Positions 60,675-64,000 of a stretch of DNA of 64,000 nucleotides are shown piece by piece. Below the pieces are notes generated by a model. The model saw only the letters and a program-made list of their open reading frames with translations, was not told the origin of the DNA and searched no databases. A program made the translations under genes and the position numbers. This stretch comes from an uncultured Bulleidia sp. (GTDB taxonomy: Bacteria > Bacillota_I > Bacilli_A > Erysipelotrichales > Erysipelotrichaceae), in NCBI GenBank assembly GCA_947087645.1, contig CAMUDN010000002.1, forward strand, positions 124,001 through 188,000, given 5' to 3'. The first letter of the stretch is position 1. Every line of letters starts with the position of its first letter.

Positions 60675-62122
60675 TGAAATACTCATATAATGCTTCACCG
60701 AACTATCGAGCTAAACGTTCGACAGATAATATTATGTTTGATATTACACTTGGCCTTTTAGTTGTACTTATTTATGCTTGTATTTGGTATGGTTTAAATA
60801 GTGGTTGGAATTATAGTGTTCGCATTGTTTGTATGGCATTAGTTACTACTATAACAGCCATTTTAACAGAGGCTATTTATTTTAAAGTGATGAAAAAGGA
60901 AGTAGGGCATACTTTAAAACATTCTTATGTGTGGGTCACAGCTTTAATTATTACTTTAATTACAAAAATTAATGTTAGCTTTTATGCATTAATTATTGCT
61001 ACGGTTATTGCTGTTTTATTTGGAAAATTAATTTTTGGTGGTTTTGGCCAAAATATTTTTAATCCAGCAGCTTTTGCTGAAGCAATTATTATGAATTCTT
61101 TTGCTGCTAGTGTAGCACCTGATTTTACAACCGGTTCAACACCGATGGCAACGTTTGCTGCTCATGGTTGGGTTGTGAGTGGTGATAAGATGAATTCTTT
61201 ATTAGACAGCTTTCACCATTTTGGCGGTTTAATTTTTGGTAATTATTTCAGTACGATAGGTGGTAGCTTTGCTTTAGTTATCTTAATTGTAGGTGCATAT
61301 TTAATTTATAAAAAAGCAATTGATTGGCGTTTAAGTTGTACTTATTTGTTATCTGTTTTAATTATGAGTTTAGCCGTAGGTATTATACATGGTAATATGC
61401 TTGCGTTTACTTTGTTAAATCTATTTGGTGGAGGAGTTATATTTGGGGCTATTTTTATGTTAACAGATCCTGTTACTTCACCAGTTAGTACTGCTGGCAA
61501 GTATATTTTTGCGATTGGTTCAGCAATGCTAACATTATTAATTCGTTGGAAAGCTAATTTACCAGATGGTGTATTATTTTCTATTTTATTAATGAATATG
61601 TTGACAGTTGCTATTGATAATTTAGTTGATGGTAGTCAAGTTAAAGATGCTAAGATGATTTGGCGAAAGACGGCTATTATTGTGTGCGTGTCTTTAGTTA
61701 TACCAATATCCGTTGGTGCCTTTTTAAAACCAAAAGAAGTGAAAGCAAGTGAAAAGAAAGTAGCTGAAAAACCAAAGGCAAAGGCATTGAAAGATGAAGA
61801 TTTCAGTTCTAATGCAGCCAGTTGTAGTGTAAAGAGTAAAGATGGAACAACGATCATATATAGTTGTAAGGCAAAAGGTTTTGAGAATGAGTCAGCAGCA
61901 ACGATAACAGTTGATACAAGTAATAAGACTGTCAAGAAAGTTGTTGTTGATAGTTTTGGTGATACTAAAGGAGTAGGTGATTTAGCGATCAGTGAAGAAG
62001 CCTTGAAACGTTATGCAGGTGTAAATGAACAAAGTAGTGTGGAAGTAGTTAGTGGAGCAACATTTACTTCAACAGGTATTAAAGCAATGGCTTATAAAGC
62101 CTTACAAATGGCAGAAAAATAG
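60674..62122 (+). CDS. rnfD: Rnf subunit RnfD with an extra C-terminal FMN-binding domain
   Basis: The first 340 or so residues are a normal RnfD: many membrane helices, GGFGQNIFNPAAFAEA and the covalent-FMN motif TTGSTPMAT (Thr156). Normal RnfD ends there. Here a last helix is followed by a Lys/Ala/Glu linker and a 118-residue FMN_bind domain (365-482) with SGATFTST (predicted FMN-Thr463). This domain is almost identical to the C-terminus of RnfG, in DNA as well as protein. The linker and domain must face outside for ApbE to modify them. The ATG at 60674 shares one base with the rnfC stop. Confidence 0.93.
   Translation: MKYSYNASPNYRAKRSTDNIMFDITLGLLVVLIYACIWYGLNSGWNYSVRIVCMALVTTITAILTEAIYFKVMKKEVGHTLKHSYVWVTALIITLITKINVSFYALIIATVIAVLFGKLIFGGFGQNIFNPAAFAEAIIMNSFAASVAPDFTTGSTPMATFAAHGWVVSGDKMNSLLDSFHHFGGLIFGNYFSTIGGSFALVILIVGAYLIYKKAIDWRLSCTYLLSVLIMSLAVGIIHGNMLAFTLLNLFGGGVIFGAIFMLTDPVTSPVSTAGKYIFAIGSAMLTLLIRWKANLPDGVLFSILLMNMLTVAIDNLVDGSQVKDAKMIWRKTAIIVCVSLVIPISVGAFLKPKEVKASEKKVAEKPKAKALKDEDFSSNAASCSVKSKDGTTIIYSCKAKGFENESAATITVDTSNKTVKKVVVDSFGDTKGVGDLAISEEALKRYAGVNEQSSVEVVSGATFTSTGIKAMAYKALQMAEK
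61766..62122 (+). repeat. Direct repeat copy 1, FMN-binding module in rnfD
   Basis: 357 bases repeated at 62695-63051 with three mismatches (62091, 62111 and 62115); the first 325 bases are identical. Confidence 0.97.
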
Positions 62123-62130
62123 GAGGAAAT

Positions 62131-63051
62131 ATGAAAAAGAAAGAATTTTCAAGTATTTATAAGACCTGCTTATTAGCTGCCTTATGTGCAATCTGTGGTT
62201 TAGTTTTAGCGATTATTAATGAAATTACAGCACCAAAAATTGCGGAAAATGCAATTGCTGCTGTTAAATCTAATTTAGAAGAAATTTTTCCGCATGGTAC
62301 TTTTAAAGATGTAAGTGAGCAATATAAGACGAAAGATAAAAAAGGATATGTAACGGCAGTTTATGAAGCAAAAGATAAAGGATTAGCATTTACTTTATCT
62401 GTACCAGGATATAATGCAGATGGCTTTACTTTTATTCTAGGTTTTAATAATGACGGCAGTGTTGCTGGTTATGGTGCACTTGAACAAAATGAAACAAAAG
62501 GTAAAGGTTCAAAAGCATTTGATAAAGATTATGTTGATAAAGTTAAAAAATTAACTTCGAAGGATACAGTTGAATTAATATCAGGAGCAACTGTAACAAC
62601 GACTGGTGTAAGTGAAGGATTTGATGCAGCAAAAGCTATTTTTAATGAAATAAAAGGTATTAGCTATGATCCAAATGCTAAAGCTAAACCGAAAGAAAAA
62701 CCAAAGGCAAAGGCATTGAAAGATGAAGATTTCAGTTCTAATGCAGCCAGTTGTAGTGTAAAGAGTAAAGATGGAACAACGATCATATATAGTTGTAAGG
62801 CAAAAGGTTTTGAGAATGAGTCAGCAGCAACGATAACAGTTGATACAAGTAATAAGACTGTCAAGAAAGTTGTTGTTGATAGTTTTGGTGATACTAAAGG
62901 AGTAGGTGATTTAGCGATCAGTGAAGAAGCCTTGAAACGTTATGCAGGTGTAAATGAACAAAGTAGTGTGGAAGTAGTTAGTGGAGCAACATTTACTTCA
63001 ACAGGTATTAAAGCAATGGTTTATAAAGCCTTACAAATGACAGGAAAATAG
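62131..63051 (+). CDS. rnfG: Rnf subunit RnfG with two FMN-binding domains
   Basis: RnfG anchors an extracytosolic covalent FMN. The 306-residue protein has one N-terminal helix (about 10-32), a first FMN_bind domain with SGATVTTTG (predicted FMN-Thr154), a Lys/Pro/Ala linker and a second FMN_bind domain (189-306) with SGATFTST (Thr287). Usual RnfG is about 190-220 residues with one domain. The second domain equals the one on RnfD. AGGAGG precedes the ATG, 8 bases after rnfD. Confidence 0.94.
   Translation: MKKKEFSSIYKTCLLAALCAICGLVLAIINEITAPKIAENAIAAVKSNLEEIFPHGTFKDVSEQYKTKDKKGYVTAVYEAKDKGLAFTLSVPGYNADGFTFILGFNNDGSVAGYGALEQNETKGKGSKAFDKDYVDKVKKLTSKDTVELISGATVTTTGVSEGFDAAKAIFNEIKGISYDPNAKAKPKEKPKAKALKDEDFSSNAASCSVKSKDGTTIIYSCKAKGFENESAATITVDTSNKTVKKVVVDSFGDTKGVGDLAISEEALKRYAGVNEQSSVEVVSGATFTSTGIKAMVYKALQMTGK
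62695..63051 (+). repeat. Direct repeat copy 2, FMN-binding module in rnfG
   Basis: Copy of 61766-62122 at an offset of 929 bases. Both copies end at a stop codon followed by TAGGAGG-type ribosome-binding sites. Confidence 0.97.
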
Positions 63052-63062
63052 GAGGTAATAAC

Positions 63063-63719
63063 ATGAATGAAAAAACAACTCATAAGAAGGGATATTTTTC
63101 ACGTTTAGTGGCAGAAAATCCTGTCTTTAGTATGTATTTAGGTATTTGTTCTACTTTAGCTATTTCAACCACTTTAAATAATGCGATTGGTATGGGATTT
63201 GGTGTTATATTTGTTCTTGTTTTATCTAATTTATTAGTATCATTAGTTCGTTATATTACGCCAGAAGATATTCATATTCCAGTATATATTACAATTATTG
63301 CTACTTTAGTAACGATTGTATCAATGTTAATGCATGCTTTTACACCAAGTTTATTTACAGCATTAGGAGCTTTTCTTGATTTAATTACAGTTAATTGTAT
63401 TATTTTAGGACGAGCTGAAGCATTTGCATGTAAAAATAATTGTTTATCATCAATTAAAGATGGTTTTCAAATGGGTTTAGCTTATACTTTTTCTCTTTGT
63501 GTCATGGCTCTAATTAGACAGATTATTGGTACTGGTTCTTTAGCATTTGCTAATCCATTTAATGATCAAATTATTTTTAATTTAAGAATTATCCCAAGTG
63601 GTTATGAAATACCACTATTTACTGAACAATTTGGTGCATTTATTACTTTTGCATGTTTAGCTGCTTTAGTAGCATCATATAAGAATAAACAAGCTGTTTT
63701 AGCAAAGAGAGGTAAATAA
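63063..63719 (+). CDS. rnfE: Rnf complex subunit RnfE
   Basis: The 218-residue membrane subunit has six helices with PVFSMYLGICSTLAISTTL at the start, and NCIILGRAEAFA with the conserved membrane Cys that, with the matching Cys in RnfA, holds an iron-sulfur centre within the membrane. It forms the ion-translocating core with RnfA and RnfD. AGGAGGTAAT precedes the ATG. Confidence 0.95.
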   Translation: MNEKTTHKKGYFSRLVAENPVFSMYLGICSTLAISTTLNNAIGMGFGVIFVLVLSNLLVSLVRYITPEDIHIPVYITIIATLVTIVSMLMHAFTPSLFTALGAFLDLITVNCIILGRAEAFACKNNCLSSIKDGFQMGLAYTFSLCVMALIRQIIGTGSLAFANPFNDQIIFNLRIIPSGYEIPLFTEQFGAFITFACLAALVASYKNKQAVLAKRGK

Positions 63720-63720
63720 T

Positions 63721-64000
63721 ATGGATCTATTTACGCTATTAATAGGTGGTTTATTAATTAATAACATTATTTTGACAAAATTCTTAGGAATGTGTCCTTT
63801 CATGGGTGTTTCCACAAAATTGGAATCAGCTATGGGCATGGGAGTTGCCGTTATATTTGTTATTTTTGGTTCATCAATGATTTCTTGGCTTATTTATCAT
63901 TATGTTTTAGTGCCGGCACATATTGAATACATGGAGTTAATTACATTTATTTTATTGATTGCTGCTTTTGTACAATTTGTTGAATTGTTCATTAAGAAAA
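63721..64000 (+). CDS. rnfA: Rnf complex subunit RnfA (partial, N-terminal 93 codons)
   Basis: The visible part, LLINNIILTKFLGMCPFMGVS, has the conserved membrane Cys of RnfA that pairs with RnfE around the buried 2Fe-2S centre. AGAGAGG precedes the ATG, one base after the rnfE stop. The gene runs off the right edge. rnfB would be expected next. Confidence 0.94.
   Translation, partial: MDLFTLLIGGLLINNIILTKFLGMCPFMGVSTKLESAMGMGVAVIFVIFGSSMISWLIYHYVLVPAHIEYMELITFILLIAAFVQFVELFIKK

Noticed and set aside
61636..61935. Antisense open frame in rnfD, repeated in rnfG at 62664-62864
   Set aside because: It is the same opposite-strand reading of the duplicated FMN module. It has no ribosome-binding site, and its recurrence only reflects the repeat.

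Overview
The window is a low-GC (about one third G+C), tightly packed bacterial chromosome segment from an anaerobic, fermentative Firmicute. I infer an Erysipelotrichia-like lineage from the combined content: T-box controlled lysS with a C-terminal tRNA-binding domain, QueH-type queuosine synthesis, a CBS-domain family II pyrophosphatase, Rnf, AdhE, lactate dehydrogenase, and CcpA-type cre sites. TGA behaves as a stop and Trp is encoded by TGG, so the standard bacterial code applies. Taxonomy is inference; no rRNA is present.

Layout. 1-5576 is housekeeping: a partial free-Met sulfoxide reductase, a DUF402 nucleotide phosphatase, the tgt-queA-queH queuosine operon, and a membrane protein/ArsR/exonuclease operon followed by a pyrophosphatase-like protein. 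5577-15440 is an accessory island. It holds a decayed PDDEXK-nuclease fragment, a DUF1287 protein, a deleted prophage head module (toxin-like C-terminal fragments each with a small partner gene, YjcQ, scaffold, truncated capsid), then a serine-recombinase/TnpV element carrying a response regulator-ABC transporter-histidine kinase cassette. It ends beside a tRNA-Gly gene. 15697-28907 holds phosphate transport, a TtcA-like enzyme, lactate dehydrogenase and a large nucleoside salvage locus: ribokinase, uridine phosphorylase-like enzyme, adenosine deaminase, BMP lipoprotein, ABC importer and two nucleoside hydrolases. A cre-like site lies in its promoter region. Imported nucleosides can be cut to base plus ribose, and ribokinase can phosphorylate the ribose.

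29241-37747 holds a fructokinase/MerR pair, CoA biosynthesis (coaBC, coaX), an alanine symporter, a YitT protein and a C69 dipeptidase. 38031-54311 holds a small Xre-regulated cassette, lysS with its T-box, purine nucleoside phosphorylase, Ddl, a dUTPase/Map/pyrophosphatase/RNase Z/lipid kinase run, an aminotransferase with a FolT-like S component, and an RNA-modification operon (TrhP1-TrhP2-like U32 proteins plus two SpoU methyltransferases). 54422-64000 holds adhE, with a perfect cre and a Rex-like half site, then an ApbE flavin transferase and the rnfCDGEA operon.

Most unusual feature: RnfD and RnfG each carry an additional C-terminal FMN-binding domain. The DNA encoding it is identical for 325 bp between the two genes, so the Rnf complex appears to be extended with extra extracytosolic flavins by a very recent duplication or gene conversion. 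Other points of note are the array of orphan phage toxin-like tips, two genes with leaderless promoter geometry, a pyrophosphatase-like protein lacking its acidic signature, and several inverted-repeat-rich intergenic regions.
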